NCBI GenBank assembly: GCA_037013685.1
Contig: CM072886.1
Span: forward strand, 30,139,080 to 30,203,079
Reading direction: 5' to 3'
DNA: 64,000 bases
Source of the DNA: Acridotheres tristis
Taxonomy: Eukaryota; Chordata; Aves; Passeriformes; Sturnidae
Both the position numbers and the translations under genes were made by a program. Below, piece by piece: positions 13,800-28,900 of the stretch; positions within the stretch are counted from its first letter, which is position 1; every line of letters begins with the position of its first letter. Below the pieces are notes generated by a model. It was not told the origin of the DNA. It saw only the letters and a list, made by a program, of their open reading frames with translations, and made no database searches.

Positions 13800-14470
13800 G
13801 GTAGTGTTCGGGGGGAAAAGGCTAGCCGAGAATTGCAATAAAAATGAACTCTGCGGCGGGGACAGCCGAGCCTTGAAATCTGCAAAAATTGGGCGCAAAT
13901 TGCCACGGGGAAACAGTAAAGGATTATTCAGTAACGTGGCTTCTAACCTTTTAACAACTGCGATATGAATTAAAAGAACAATTGGAGGGAGATGGGGGAT
14001 GAATAATTCATATCTGAAAGTGGATGAAATCCAAGTCCGAGCTAAACATGCGCGGCTAATGTATGTTATTTACGTTTGTACTCTAACCCCTCGGAGTCCA
14101 GCTCTCCGGATGGCGGAACCCAGCACTCCAGGCAGGAGGGATCGCTCCGTGTTCAGCACGCTCGGGTTTAAATAGAGAGTGATTAATAAGTGCATGTTTC
14201 CCCTCGATGTAGGTGTGTTTGGCACGGCACCGCAGCTGGCGTGTGGAAGGAGCCCTCCTGGGAGGGCTGGCAGGGGATGCGCTGGAAGGCCGGGTCCGCT
14301 TTGGGACTGCGCTCCTCTGCTGCCTGTGCCCTGTGCCGGGCACACACCGGGGAAAAAAAAAATCCGGCTCGCAAAAAAAGTTGGGAGGAAACGCCTTGAT
14401 GGGCTGAAACAATCACCTCTGGGAAAACGCTAGGACCTTTCTGTCACCCCTGCCCCTCCTCGCTTTGGGA
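13800..14470. promoter_or_regulatory. CpG-rich element, possible promoter or enhancer
   Basis: A hand count gives about 33 CpG dinucleotides between 13801 and 14400, while neighbouring 600-base stretches hold only a few. GC content rises most between 14200 and 14345. A TATA-like word, TTTAAATAG, sits at 14167-14175 just before the most GC-rich part, as a plus-strand promoter would have it. The 13930-14060 part is AT-richer and carries SOX-like AACAAT and homeodomain-type words. Several overlapping open frames on both strands are by-products of the GC-rich composition. It could be a small CpG island at the first exon of an unrecognised transcript, or a GC-rich distal enhancer. No protein-coding exon is identified. 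Confidence 0.45.
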
Positions 14471-14479
14471 TAGTTTGGC

Positions 14480-17400
14480 AGGATGCTGTGGTTTTAAAGG
14501 GACCTTAGAGGGAGCTGTATTTCCCTTCTCACAGAGGATTCCTCTCCTATCTGAAAAGTCTCGGAATTAAACAAAGTAGCATAATATTGCAAAAAACATA
14601 TTAGATTGACCAATTCTATGCGAAAACCTCTTCTCATTTCACTTACTATGGCAGCATCCTTTCTATTTTTTTTTTCCTGCTCTTTTGGTATAGGAATTGC
14701 TTTCACTCAATTACATTAAATATTGGGAGTTGCTAGGTATGTTGCAAGCTATAGCTTAAGTAAAAGAATAGCAAGTTTGCTGGTAGTGCAGCTGTTTCGC
14801 TCCAAATTTACTGATTCCCTGTTCCCATTATGCTTCTAGACAAGATATGCAGGTCTTGGGAGACATCAGCACATATTTTACCCAGTGCAGTTTGGGTGAA
14901 AAAGTTCAGCTGTAATTATCATTCCATAGTTTTGTTTGTTTAATCTCAAATTTTTCAAGCCACGTAAATCATTTTGCCTTATGGTTGGTTGTTTTGGTTT
15001 TTTTTTCCTCTACGTGAGTTTATTTGAAGGGGGAAAAAAAAGAGCAAGGGAAAAACACCATTCCATTGAAATCCTCACCTGCAGCAGAAGCATGAAAGAT
15101 ACTGTCAGTGAGCTCCCAGTGAGTCCTTTGTAAGCAATACAGATGCAATACACTCATTAAAGTTCTTTTATTTGGATTGTGATGGCTCAATGGAAGCGTA
15201 TGAGCCAGAGCCTGAGGGCTTTTAAGAATATTTAAGATGCACTCAAGTGTGTCATGCCTTAGTACACCTTGACACAGTGTTGCAGACCCCAGAATGAGGA
15301 TTGACAAGTACAGGTAAAAACAACAACAGAGACATAACAGAACAATAACTGAAATGCCTCCCTGAAGTACCGACACTGACAGCTTGATAGAATAAGCAAA
15401 AATATCACCAAAATGACTTGCAGGCAGGAATAAATGAGGCTTCCAAACACTCATGAGAGAGCGCTCAGAACATTTATTGTGCTTTACATTGTGGTACTGA
15501 AACACTGAATGTGAGTGACTTCCCCAGAGGCAGGCAGCAGAGCAGAGCACCTGCCACCACAACCCTTAGTCATGCTTTCTGCTGGGCTCGGCAGGTGTCC
15601 CTCGAACACAAAACCCCTTCTCTGCACATTCTGTGTGTCCTCTGACCAAATGAAGGCCCTGAGTCTACAAACAGCTCTGTGCACGAACAGATTTCACCAT
15701 GTACCTAAGTGTCTTTTTTTTGACTCCCAAAGGTCAATATGTACATTTAGAGAATGTGCTCATCTTGACGCTAAAGGTCTTCACTTGGACTGATGGAAAC
15801 ACAGGTCTGCACTGAAATGTCCATGCTCTGGATGCCTGAATTTTTTGAAAACAGTGAGGATGGACAATAAATTTGGAAACAAAAATAGGTAAATAGGCTC
15901 ACTTGGGCTAAGACTTCTGAATGCATGATTTCAGTTCATAGACAATTTTTCACACTAAGTATAAACATCCAAAAGCAAGACTGCCTTGACATAGATACAA
16001 CTTAGAATAACAGTGTTAGCAGGTGTGTTTCTAGTAAGTTGCATTCAAATTCCCATTTGTTTTATTCAAGAAGAAAGTAAGAATAAGGGAGTTTGTTGAC
16101 CTCTTGACTATTCATATTGTCAGCATAGAGACGAAAGGGGTATGAAATTAAGAACTCAGGCGGGATTTATTGTGATGACAGACTCTCGCACTAAGGGTTT
16201 GGTACATTTGGTAAACTCTTAATCTCCTTGAAGTGCAGCAACTGATTCCAATAATTTGTTGACACATTTTTTAAGATATAGATAAATCAGTTTTATGAAA
16301 AAAAATTAAGAGAAGATGCTGTTTACAAAACTATGATGCTATTTCTAAAGCTGCCAGTTCAAACATTATGTGTGATATGCTCTGCAGGATGTGCTCTTGA
16401 AAGGGTTAAGCTTTCCTGACTTTCAGATACAATGAAATTATGACAGGAAGAAAATTGTGCCATTTTAGCATGAAAATGCTTGTACAAATACTGTCGTTCC
16501 TTCCTTCTTACTTTCTTTATAATGCCTCAACGATAGCTAAGATGACAGACATTTGACAGGTATCTGTAAGCATACAACCCAGGCAGCTCATTAAAGTTTT
16601 TCTTTCTATGCATCAGCTTTCACAAAGGCAAAAACCCATTAGCATTGACTATTTTGCAGATTAGAAGAATTAAGGGCTTCAAACGTTGGCTTATACCAAG
16701 CAATGTCATTTGTGAAGTGATGTTTGCTTTATTATTTCCCTTTCTCTCCCTCTGAAACCAGACTGACATGACTTTAGCTCAACGTAGGGCGTAATGTGCA
16801 AACCAAAGGACTGGCTCACCGATGAAAAGAAACACATTCCCTTTTATACATGACTGGAATGGCAAAAAGGGGAGACTTTACATGTACTATTTAGGCTCAT
16901 TAGAGTACTGATTATGATAGTTCTCCGGTGTAATCTTTAATCGACTTTGACACTAGATTTGCCCCGTTACAAATCCTGTCATGCAAATTAAGTCATTTGT
17001 GTTGTTTGATATGGAAAGATCTGCTATGAAATGAAAGATTAGTTCACAGATGAGGCACCAGAGACTGCTGCCCTTGTGCACCATGCAACTGATTACAAGG
17101 ATGAGAGCATCCATTTTTATACTGCTGTTAACATTTAGGAAAGAAGATTAAATTATCGTAGTTTATTTCCTTCTTCCTGCATGCAGTTATTTTAAATAAG
17201 ATTTCATAATCCTTATTTTAATGGTATGCAAAACTGGCAAAGCTGGTTAAATGCAATACCACCATTTTAAAAAGGGGAACATATTTTTGGAGGCAATGTG
17301 GATGCATTGGGCATTCTTTTGAATGCCCTTGAATGAGATACTGGACTTCGTTCCTTTTTTTTATTAGTAATCAGATGGCAGAGATTTTACCGTCATGTAC

Positions 17401-20400
17401 AAACTAGCAATGAAAAATTACTGTAAATTTTCATGTGCTGAAGACCTACCCTGTTGGCTCACAATGTATAGGATGCATTTTAATATTGCTGTTTTATTCT
17501 CTATGGGGTGTTCATGTTTTTCATTAATCATGTGGGCTTGATAGGAAAGGTCTGCTTTAAAGAATAAGGGTTTTTCCTACCTAGAAACATAGATTAAGAA
17601 GAAAATGTTGCACTTAGGTCCACTAAATATACATTTCAGTAAAATTTGTATTGCTGATGAATGAGCCAGAGCTGTTTTAAGATTTTAGGATCTCTCATGC
17701 CTAAGCCACAGTGATGGCTGGCACAGTACATTTCATATGCCTGGCCTTGATTCTGGTAGTCAATCCCTTCCTGTTACTCTTGAACCAGAGTGTTCGAACT
17801 GCTTGAGGAATTTGAGGTGCTTAGTTACTCTTAACACTTCCCTCTTTAATAAAAAAAAAATTGCATTTTAAGCAGATCACCTAATTTCTCTGAGAGGGTG
17901 GGAACCATGGGTATCTGGATAAGTTCAGACCGATATAGCCAGAATCTAAACAAACCAAAATAGATAGCAAAATATTCATCATTTTCCATTTTCATTAAGC
18001 ATTGTCAGCAAAGAAACAGCTGTGCAATGTTTTTGTATGCTGCTCTAGCTGTATGGGATGGACACACAGAACGTGCCTAATGTCATGACTAGGGATGGAA
18101 CCCAAGAGATTAGTAAGTACCAATGCTACATATTTTTTAAGGCAATGGATTATTATCCTCTTGTCCTAACCATTCTTTTTGCTTCTCATTTATAATCTAT
18201 TTACTTTGTCCTTTTTAAAACTGTATGTTAAAAGAAATTACCACTACATTTGGTCACTCTGTTTTGGTATAACACATGAATATTTCATATAATCTGAGTG
18301 TCCCCTTATTGTTTGGATGAGCATGAAAGTTGCCTGAAATTGTCTTAAATGAAAAGGGCACTGGAATGATCCTTGGAAAGTTTGTTTCACTTTTAGGTAA
18401 CTCAAAGGAATTTTAACCTTTATTTTCCACTTGAATATTTCAAGATTCTGTGAGATCATTTATTTACAGACCAGTAGTGCTAAATATTTCTGAGTTACTG
18501 AAAAAACTCTAAATATAAAACAATCATTTTTAGAAACCTTAGGAAGAACCTATATAATACACAGCTGAGAAAACTGATAGGTGTTACAAATTTCAGACCA
18601 CCAATGACTTAAATAAACTATCAAATATTTAAATTTATCATTTTAAGAATGAAATACCTGAAACTTATCAAAGATACATTTATTTTAATATGGTATGTTG
18701 AAATTTACAGGATGTCTTCATCCCCTTAGTGTCAGGTGACAGTTTTGAAGCCTGTAAAAAGTAAATAAGAAGAATTCATCTGAAAATCCTAGTTTTAGAA
18801 TCATTTTTTTTTCTCTTCATGTCAATGAAATAATAATAAAAAGGCCATTAAAAGGCTAGGTTTTTAACATGTTATATTTAAAAAAAAAGAAATCTATAAA
18901 TTTTAACATATAAACTGTGATGGTAGAGCTTAAAAGTAAGGATTTCTAACCATTACATAATTTGGTTAGCATTCGATAAGTGCAAACATGTGTTGTATTA
19001 TTGCTGTGAAATTTTTCTAATGGCATAAAATAGGTTTGGACATGCTTTCATTAAGATGCATACTACAAGTGTACATGCTTTCCCAAAACAATCCTTGCAA
19101 TTGAAAGGCATTAGGTGCCCATCAACATATTTGAAGTATTGGATCTCTCTCTTAGACCTATTTCAGAGTAATGTGTTGTCTTCTATTAGACAAAATACCA
19201 CAGCACCTACAGAAAGAATTCAAATATGTCATATACTCCTTCCCATGCTCATTTGCTCTCACTGTTTGATGCTTCCTGCATTACAGTAATGGAGTGCAAA
19301 AAATGTAATAAGAAAATGTGTACTTTAATTAGCCAAGTCATGCTATGCAGAAACTGATATAAATCACTTCTCTCTATTTGCATGTATGAGTTGTGTGAAG
19401 TGACACTTTATATTAAGTTTATTGAAGTGTCTTAAGGTGCTTTTATAGTATGTGTAAATACAGGCCTGGTCAGAAGAAACCTTGCAACACTAAAATATTC
19501 AACTATTGCACTGGCTGGATGGATATAAAAATTAAGGAGAAGACTACTAGCATGCAAGAATTTTTTAAACCCCAAGGTAGAAATCAGAGTACATTAGTTA
19601 GATGTATTAAATCGTGTAGTAATTCTCTGAGAAAAATGCTGGAATCTCTATCAATTAAGTCTATTTAGAAACAGTTTGGTTTAAATGGATTTCCCAGGTA
19701 GTGGAATAGGTTAGGTAATTTCCTAATTTTTTCTCCCCCTCTGTGGGTGTTACAAGTCTATTAATGGCATCCTAGGAATTACAGCTCACTTTTTTTTTCA
19801 AATTCATTCAGACTCTAAAGGACCAAATGATTTTCAAAGGCATCAAAATTGCATAGATGCTTAATTCCTTTAGTCTTGAGATAAGCTTTTGTGACTGTAA
19901 AATGTCTTTTTCTTGTTTATGCATATTTGGATGTGTGAGCATACATGTCCAGGGCACCACTAACTCTGTGTGTGGGCAGGGAACCAGTCTGTATAATTCT
20001 CAAAAGATGTTCTGCTGTGTTGGTGTAAGTAAAAGCTCATATGCAAGTTTTTGGCTCAACCCATTCCATATAAGCTGCCATACCCAGGGCACCAAACCTA
20101 ACTCAGTTAATGATAGCAATACTTGTCTGCCATCATGGAGGTGTCTTGGCTTACCCATCCTGTGATTGTATCTGCATTGCACTTGGTGACTCTTGGCTTT
20201 CCTCAAAATGCCGTGTCCTCTTAAACAGTCGTTCTCCATGTTGTTTTCCCCATCAAATAAAAACTTCAAGTAATATGATCTCTCTTGAAACCTGAACGAT
20301 TTCTTAAAACTTATTTCTTAAATGATGCTCAACAGATGAGCTCTTCTAGTATGAAAGTTACTCTAGTGCTATTCCATCTTTTTCCTCTATATCTCATCAT

Positions 20401-23400
20401 TTCTAGCAACACAAACTGAGATGCTTGGATTTCAGTCACAATCACAGTTACAGTGTGAATTCTGTTTTGTGCTCTGTCTCTGGTTTTACTGGCCAGTTTC
20501 TAACTTGTACTTGTGCAGAATAAAAGGCCATGAATGCATGCTTGTTCTGCAACTGGTATCTAAATTGCAAGGGTTTTCTTATTATGTCAGAAAAAGAGGA
20601 ATGCTGGTATAAAGAACAGAACAAGGGGAGCACATGGTTGTCTACTTGTCTTCTAACTTTTTTCACCCTCTGTCTCCGTAATGCAATTAGGAATCTGTGT
20701 TTTTAAGGTGCTGTGAGTGTAACTGTTGTAATGAATTTGGAATTAGGAAAAGTTTTTGTATTGTGGCAAAATCGGCAGGAATATGTGACTATTTTTTCCA
20801 TCACACAGCCTTATAAAGGCACCACAGGAGTACTTAGTAAAGGTTAGGCAGTTTAAAACTCAGTAATTAATGGGAATGATCTATGTGTTTCAAATCACAA
20901 CCACTGTCTGCTGTGAATAAGTAGACAATAGTTCATCTCCCAGAAAAAAAAAACAACATAGAGACCTATGATTTTGCTATTCAAGTATTATCTGCAGGGA
21001 ATAATGTAAACACGTTGAAGCCGTAGGTCTTGACTTACCAATCCCTCCATCTGCTTCCCTTTTCCCTTTATTCTACACATTTCCATAAATAGGGAGTTTT
21101 TCACATAACCCCTGTAGCATTGCCACTGAGACCACTTCAAAAATGTTTGGTATATTAACCAGTATAATGCCAGCCTTCTGCCTGTCTCAGAAACCCATAC
21201 ATTTAGATAAAACATAGTGAGCCTCTGGCCAAAGTTTGAAGTAAACTTTCACATTAAGTACTCAGGAGTGAAATACTGACTCTATAAATATTCAGCTCAG
21301 TAGGAATTCAAAAACTGAAAGGGAAAAATTGCCTTTTCACTGACTTGTCAACTCTTGTCAATTAGTGGGAAGAGACAGAAAACACACAAAATATTCTGTA
21401 TCTCCCTGATTGTGTCTTCTATAATTAAAGGTCCTCCATGCATTTATAATGTAAAGAATATATAATAAAAAAAATTAAGAACTCTAGCTTTGTGTACACA
21501 AATATAAATGATAGTCTAAATAGCATGGAAATTTTGACTTAAAAATTCAGAAAATTATGTTCTACCCCAAAGAAGGTCCTTAAAATTAGCAGGTCTAAGA
21601 TTAAAATAAAATACCAAAACATTAGATTCCCAAATATGAAGTATTTTAAAGCATCTAAAGATTATTATAATTACAGGCTATCAAGGTGGAAGTGTGCCCC
21701 TGAATCAACAATGATTCCTTGAATTAATAAAACACAAGAAATATATTTAACTATTGAAACATCTGTGTAACTCCCATTACCAGAGGTGCATGCCCAAAAT
21801 ACAGCAAAGTGAACTCTGCTGTATATATACATATATCTTAGAGAGCAGAAATGGTACAAAAATTAAAAAAAAAAAAAAAAAGTAAAACAGGATATACTGA
21901 AATGCTATGGAAAATTATGGCCCATGAGAGGTTCAGAAACCACAGGCACAATGATATTTCAGTGCTTCTCTGGTCAATATGAGATATTTTGCTCACTGTG
22001 GCAGGAGGCAGGCTTATTCCCAGCTGGAGCCACCTTCCACCTTCTCTTCGTGTGTAACACTGCAGGGCTTTGTGCATCCATAGCCATCATTCACTTCAAA
22101 AGACACGTGGCTTCTGTGTGAGGCAATTCAAGAGGTGCCTGTTCTATGAGTTACTGAAACCACTTGATTTAAGACAAGAATTTTACACCTAAGTATAACA
22201 GAGGTGGCATCTTTTATTTAGAGTTACATTTCGTGTAAGTGAAAGAAATGAAGCATAGAGCAGCAGGTCTTACTCCTGGAAAACCAACAAAGAGAATCAG
22301 TGAAGTGGGTCATCATCTAAGATGATAATCTTTGACCATCTGGGAGCTGAGCTGGTGAAAAGTAGCTTCATTAGGACTGGACCTGAAAAGCAGAATGGTT
22401 TGGTTTAGGATCTGCCCCTTAAAGAAAACTGTTGGGGCAGGTTCAGCTCTAGTGATTTGAATGTGAGCAATACTTGCAAACTCATGGCAACCTAGATTAG
22501 ACATTCCTGTTCAGGCCCACTGGTGTCCATACTGAGATTGGAAGTCAGTATTCTGATGGCTTAGATATAGGTTTGATGAGGATCAGAGACAAATGGCACC
22601 ACAGGATTAGACAGATGCTCAAATCAACCAGTAAGCAAGGGCTGTATTTAGAATCTTGTGCCCCATGGCAAGTTATGGGAAAGGCAGCAGGCAAAGCCAA
22701 AGGTGTTGAAAAGAGAAAGTGCATGTACAGCCACAAAACACAAATATGCAAATACATGTGCTTGATACTTAAGCAGAAATACAACGGTCTAAAAGTATGA
22801 GTGATAACATTGTTGAAATCTTAATGAAATATTTGAATGGATGTGGTGTCTGCTGATGACTCAAGCTAAGATTTCTTATGGGATGAACACAGAGTCTCTC
22901 ATATAGTGTTGAAAGACGAAGCCTGAAATGATTTGTGCACAATATAGATGTGGGACTGTACACAACATAGACACAGCAGAACAAATCAAGGGTATTATGT
23001 TGTACACTGTTTAATTGTCATAAAACAAGGAGCTCAATTCCCACTAATATCAAGGTCTGTTTTCTCTTTTCTAGGCCATTCATTAGATGATCTTGTCTTT
23101 TGCATATGAAATATTTTCTTTGAGTATATAGTGACTTCTAAATGTGTAATTCCAATGCTGAAATATCAGAACTTTTGAATGATTAGTGGTGTGCTCATAA
23201 AACTTTAATCAGAACTCCATTTAATTATGCCACCTTGTTCAAAAATGCTTTTTGCCATTCTGAAAAATTTCTGATGCCCAGTGTATGGAAAATGAGTTAT
23301 TTCAGTTATGATGTCAAGAAAGCAATTTATTACCAAGTAGAAATTTCTTACTTGTATTTCTTATTTGTATTTAAGTTCTTGAAGACACTTTGCAGTGATT

Positions 23401-25560
23401 ACTTTTTCATGTATAATTAGGCATAGCAATTGAAATATTTTTAGTATCACACTGTTCACTCCTTAACTATGAATATGCTCACCTATAGATAATGTTATAC
23501 TTTTCTTATATATGGTGAACAAATAACTATGGGTAAACATAAACAATGATATGCCTAAACACTTTTTAACAACAAATATTAACATTCTCTTTAGGAACTG
23601 TGGAATCACTTATATTGTGTTTTCCTACTCTATCTCTGGTATGGAAAGTAGGTAAAAGTGAAATGGTGGTAGATAACATAATCAAACTCCCTGATACCAT
23701 GTGGAGCAGGAGACAGAGCAGTGTTTGAGGGCAGGACAGCATTCACACCCTAACAAACATGACAAAAACTCGTGTCAGGCTTACCAGCCTGCAACCAGTT
23801 CACCTTGAGTAAGGATGAGACAGAACTTTCCTGCTGTCAGTTTGTGTTGCCTTTTTGTCACCTCTGTCCTCTTTGGAGAATTCAAGGTTTTATTCTCATG
23901 ATGTTTACTTAGGAGACAATAGTGCTCTTTTCAATTGCAATGTTATCTTTACGTCAGGAATCTTAGAAATGCTGAACCAATAGCTACTTTTATCACTGCA
24001 GACAATTATTGAAAATATGTACTTTATGAAAAAGCATAATTTTCTGTAGGATTACAATTTTTGCACGTTGTAAGCAATACAGGAAAAAAATCTTTTCAAG
24101 TAACATATTTGCACTATACATTATAGATATGCACCATGAAAGACGACTTGAGAGGAGGATTTAATAAGGTAAATACCAAATACACAGAGCTGATGTGTGT
24201 GCACATTATAAAGAGAAGAGATTAATTAAAGTTTGAACAGGGAATGTATCTTTACAAGTCACTCCTTGCCTGCAAATACAGTGTTTTGAGAACTGCTGCT
24301 AAGTCTCCAAGGAAACCAATGCTATTTGTGACTCTGTTTAGTGGTGGAAAACTAATTTTTACCTTCTCTTCTAAGACTGACAAGTCATGACAGCTCTTAG
24401 AAGTCTGCAAATCGATTATTAGTCAAGCCTTGCTGTATTTTTAGTTACCTTTTTTGTGTACTTAGACTGAATCACTGAACTACACTACAGACCAGAGGTG
24501 AAAAAGTCAGTTATGATCTGAAAAAATGGTACAAATCCTAATTTTTGCAACAAAGCTTATAGCATAATGGTATCATATTAAAAAATTGTACCTCCTGTTT
24601 AAGTCATTTACCAGTATCCTGCATTAATATAATTTTTTTAACAGATTTTCTTGCAAGGCTGCCTATAGCTATATACAAGTGCACACCTCGAGGATGGACC
24701 GAGGACCTATCAGATTTCTGCTATTAGGCAGAATCTTACCCTCACTGCCAACCCTGGAATAAGCAAAAATCTTTCTTCTTAAATCAGATGCTGACAGCAA
24801 GAACCAGACCATTAGCAAGATATTTTACGTATGTCATTTAGTGGATTGCTATATCTCCTTTCTTTTCCCATGTTTTTCTGACAGCAAAAGGAAGATGTTG
24901 ACATCCCTGAGTTTTGAAAGGCAGTTTGTTGTTTTCCCACATGACAGCAGATGTGAGGTCAGAGCATGAAATGTCTATAACCCAAAGCTAACTCACCTTG
25001 TCTCATCTTGACTCCAGCATCAGCTGAGGGCTGCTGTCCATGGAGCTGTACGAGGCAATCCCACAAGGAAACCTCCACAGAATATCCCCTCAGCAGCTGA
25101 GGAGAGGAACTGTCTATCACAACTAGTATCCCTGTGTTCCATGGCACAGAATGGGCTTTTGCTCCATTAATTTTTTAGGGGATTTTCAGAAAAGGGAAAA
25201 CCTTTACCATTTTCAAGTGTAATTCTGAGATTGAAAAGAGGACTTGCTATGTAGCGTTCAGGAGAGGCAGGGATGTGTAAGAGCAGTGACTAAAGAATTA
25301 GCATGTGGGTTTAACAGGAGACACTCATGAGCACGATAAAAAAGCCATGACAGAGGATGATAGGGATTCTGATTTGGTCAGCTCAGCACATCTGTTGTAA
25401 ACTGCATAAAATTGGAAGACAGATGTGAAGAGGAGGGAAGTGAGAAGCTACAGGGCTATTGAGAAAAGAGACATTAAAAGAGATGGAGATATGGGAAGCT
25501 GTTAAGGTACTCAAGGATAAACTGCCTTCTAACTCCCTTCTGTATAACCTGAGCACAGAA
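14480..25560. other. Non-coding AT-rich sequence, no gene recognised
   Basis: Long AT-rich unique sequence. The longest open frame is 180 codons on the minus strand (15020-15562); it has no recognised domain and a second minus-strand frame overlaps it, so I treat it as chance. No transposon ends or RNA genes are recognised. A possibly constrained element is at 16840-17130. A 17-A run is at 21865-21881. Confidence 0.6.
16840..17130. promoter_or_regulatory. Candidate conserved element with octamer motif
   Basis: A perfect octamer ATGCAAAT lies at 16981-16988 and runs directly into TTAA, a composite POU/homeodomain-type site. Nearby are retained CpGs (in CTCCGGTG, AATCGACTTT and CCCCGTTAC) and no repeat signature. 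Octamer and homeodomain sites together are common in neural and pluripotency enhancers. Conservation itself was not tested. Confidence 0.3.
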
Positions 25561-25563
25561 AAA

Positions 25564-25928
<365 letters not shown>

Positions 25929-28900
25929 ATTAAAACCTTTGGATTATATATTTGAGATTGTGGTAATTTATTCTTTCTCAATCAAATGCAAATGCATAAA
26001 GTGATATTCCTTGTGACTTATTTTTTTATTTTTGTTACGTAAGTGGGAAATCTAAAGTATATATTCTAGCCTGGTCAGATATTCATAATAATATCCCATA
26101 AAAACCTTTCAAATACAAAAATAAAACTTCAATTTTATTTATCCAATTCGCTGTTTTCATCAATGACAATTACTTTAAATTTTTTCACAAATGTTGCATT
26201 CCAAAATCGTTAAAATCCAAGTGCGTTTCAGTATACTTGAGTTCCTAAGACTTGCAGTTCTGATGATAAAATACTGGGAAAAAAAATAAGGCATACTTAA
26301 ATCTCCAGAGCATCAAAGAACAATGAGAGATCTGCTGTCTACTCAAGGTTTGACTCATCTCTCTTCTGGTTTGCTCTTTCTCACTGTTCACACCACTCCC
26401 TCTGGACACTTTTTAAACAGTGTTTTAATCATTGAGTCCTGAAGACAAACATTGTTGATTTGAAAACTGATGACAGAAATCTGGACCTGGCATGACCTCA
26501 TCCACTAGGTTTTGAAATAATCAAATGCCAAGTGAGTTTCTGAGTCAGGTGTTATGAAAGGGTCTGTGCTAGAGGGAAGTGACTCCATGAGTCTGTTTGA
26601 ATGTTCAGAACACTGTCACTATGAGCCACTGAGAACAGGCACCTTTTCTGCTGGTGCTTTCTTTGGCAACAAAATGCCTCCTCTGGTTGAGCTCTTAGAA
26701 AAATAAACCCTTGGCTGAGGTTCCAGGGATGCCTGAGTCTACCAAAGCGTTGTGTTCCAAGTGGGATAGGATACCCTGGCCTAGCAGCATATAGGATACA
26801 GGTGATCCTCAGAAGCTGTACTGAATGATATGTAGGCAGATTTATATACTCGACTACATAAAGATATGAAAGAAATGACATCCAAAGTCTCAATAAAACC
26901 AGTGGCAAATGTTAGATTTTTTCCCCCCACACCATACCTAGAAATCTAGGTCTTGGCTCTGAGATGTTTACCCAATAATTTTAGTTCCTATTTATGCTGG
27001 GTTTATGCCAGCCATAAATTCAGCCTGTCGACTTTAGTTTAAGTGCTTTTGTGAATATAGCCAGTAGCACTAGATGTTCTTCATGACACTGCTATCCACA
27101 GAGGTATTTCCACCACAAATGATGCCAGAATACCTTGTTAAGACATTTGGTTCTGCCTCTCTGTTTCCTCCCTGTCTTAGTGTGTCCATCAATGCCAATG
27201 CAATGCAGTGTAGACTGAAGTGTCAGAAGCAATGCAGCAATCTGTTCTTCTGTGGATGTTGACAAAAAATCCACCTTAGTGCCTTAACCTTGTGACAATA
27301 AAGAAGTTGCAATTGAGTAGCCTTTCTGTCCTTTTTAATTCTTATTTATTTTTATTTAAAATATTTTGCTAGTATTTGCTTCAACAAAATATTTTGGTCA
27401 CTTGAAAGAAGTAGCAATGAACAGGAAAAATGGTGAAGGTAACCTTTCTAATATTCTGGGAAGAATAAAGCATTGCTTCTTGTTAGCCATTACTGACCTT
27501 GAATCTGATACAACCTTCTTAGACGTGTTAGGTGATGAGGAATTTCTAGTCTGCAAGCTTCTGGAAAGCCATTTCTGGATTCTGAATGCCTTAACATGAA
27601 TTACCCTCTGAGAGCACATTTGTCCTAACAGGCCAAAGAATGCAGTGTCAAGAAGTTAAAAAATAAAATCAGGTTGATGTAATATCTCCACTCATTAAGG
27701 TACACACACATTGGTTGTTATAAAAATTTGTTCTCTAAATTTTAAGCTCTGTAGGAGAAAGAAAAACAAAGAAGAGTCTAATTATTTTTCTGTTTATGTC
27801 TGCTTCCAATACCTTTCTGAAATGATGTTTTTTTTCAAAACCATAATAAAAAATTCCAAATTAATATCTTGAATTCTTTTTCAAAATAATATTCTTTGCC
27901 TTTATAACTCCCTTCTAACCCTAAGGTTTCTCACCCTTCTGATTCACCCTGACCTGATGTGAATCACTGCATGGTTATATCTGTAAAGCTGTTTCAAAGC
28001 ACAGAGCTGCAGTCTTGCTACATAACATTGAAGCAGATCTTGCTGGAAGTGTTCTCAAACATTGCTGCTTTGTAGATCCATAGGTACAGTTCCAGTGCGG
28101 TTGGGGAAGAATATTATTTAGAAATATTGTTTCTGCAGCCAGGTAGATCTTTTTTGTCCTGTGAATACCTCGCTTTGGAAGCTACAAACTCCCTACTTAT
28201 CCATTTATCAGGCCCTTAACCCCTTCTAGGGGACAGACATCTAGCTGCTTTCACATCCTTCTCATTGTGAGCCCCCGACTCCCGGTGTGCTGCTGTAAAA
28301 CATCCTTGTTTTCACTTGCCTGACAACCCCTTAGGTATATTAGGAGGTATTCCCCTCCTTCCTCCCACGTCTCAACAATCATCAACTACTGAGGCATTCA
28401 GCATACCTTTTTGTGACTATTTTCTTCCTACATTTCATTCAGATATAGCCAGAAAGATCACAAGCAGAAAGCTTGTAAAGTGATTAAACTCATTTTCTTC
28501 GTTTGCTGTGGCGCCAGCTTTCCAGGTCCTTTATAGAAACTCGCTCAGTCATGCGGCAGGGTGAGCCTGAGATTCCTGGTGCACATTATTATGCTCCCAT
28601 AAATTATCTCATATGTACCTGAGCCAGGGCTTGAACCAGACACTGAGAGGAGAGGGGGTTTTTTTCCTTCTGCTCTTTACTTTTCTTCGCTGTCTTGCAT
28701 CGCTTTTCTTTTGCCTGTAGAATGGAGAACAAATTCATTTTTCAAACAGTTGGTTCTGTTCAGTTTCACTGTCTTTGAAAGGTAGTCTCCACTTTTCAGA
28801 CAATATTATCTTAAACCAAGTTCGTGTAGTAGCCTAATCTCGTAAAGAGAAGGAAAAATATATTTTCCAGGTTTAATTATTAATTACATTAATCACAGTG

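Noticed and set aside
14070..14433. Several overlapping open frames in the CpG-rich segment
   Set aside because: High GC lowers stop-codon frequency in all frames; frames overlap on both strands and none shows a familiar protein.
15020..15562. 180-codon open frame on the minus strand, the longest one outside a tandem repeat
   Set aside because: No recognised domain or motif, cysteine- and leucine-rich composition of AT/T-rich DNA, a second minus-strand frame overlaps it, and no splice or promoter context.
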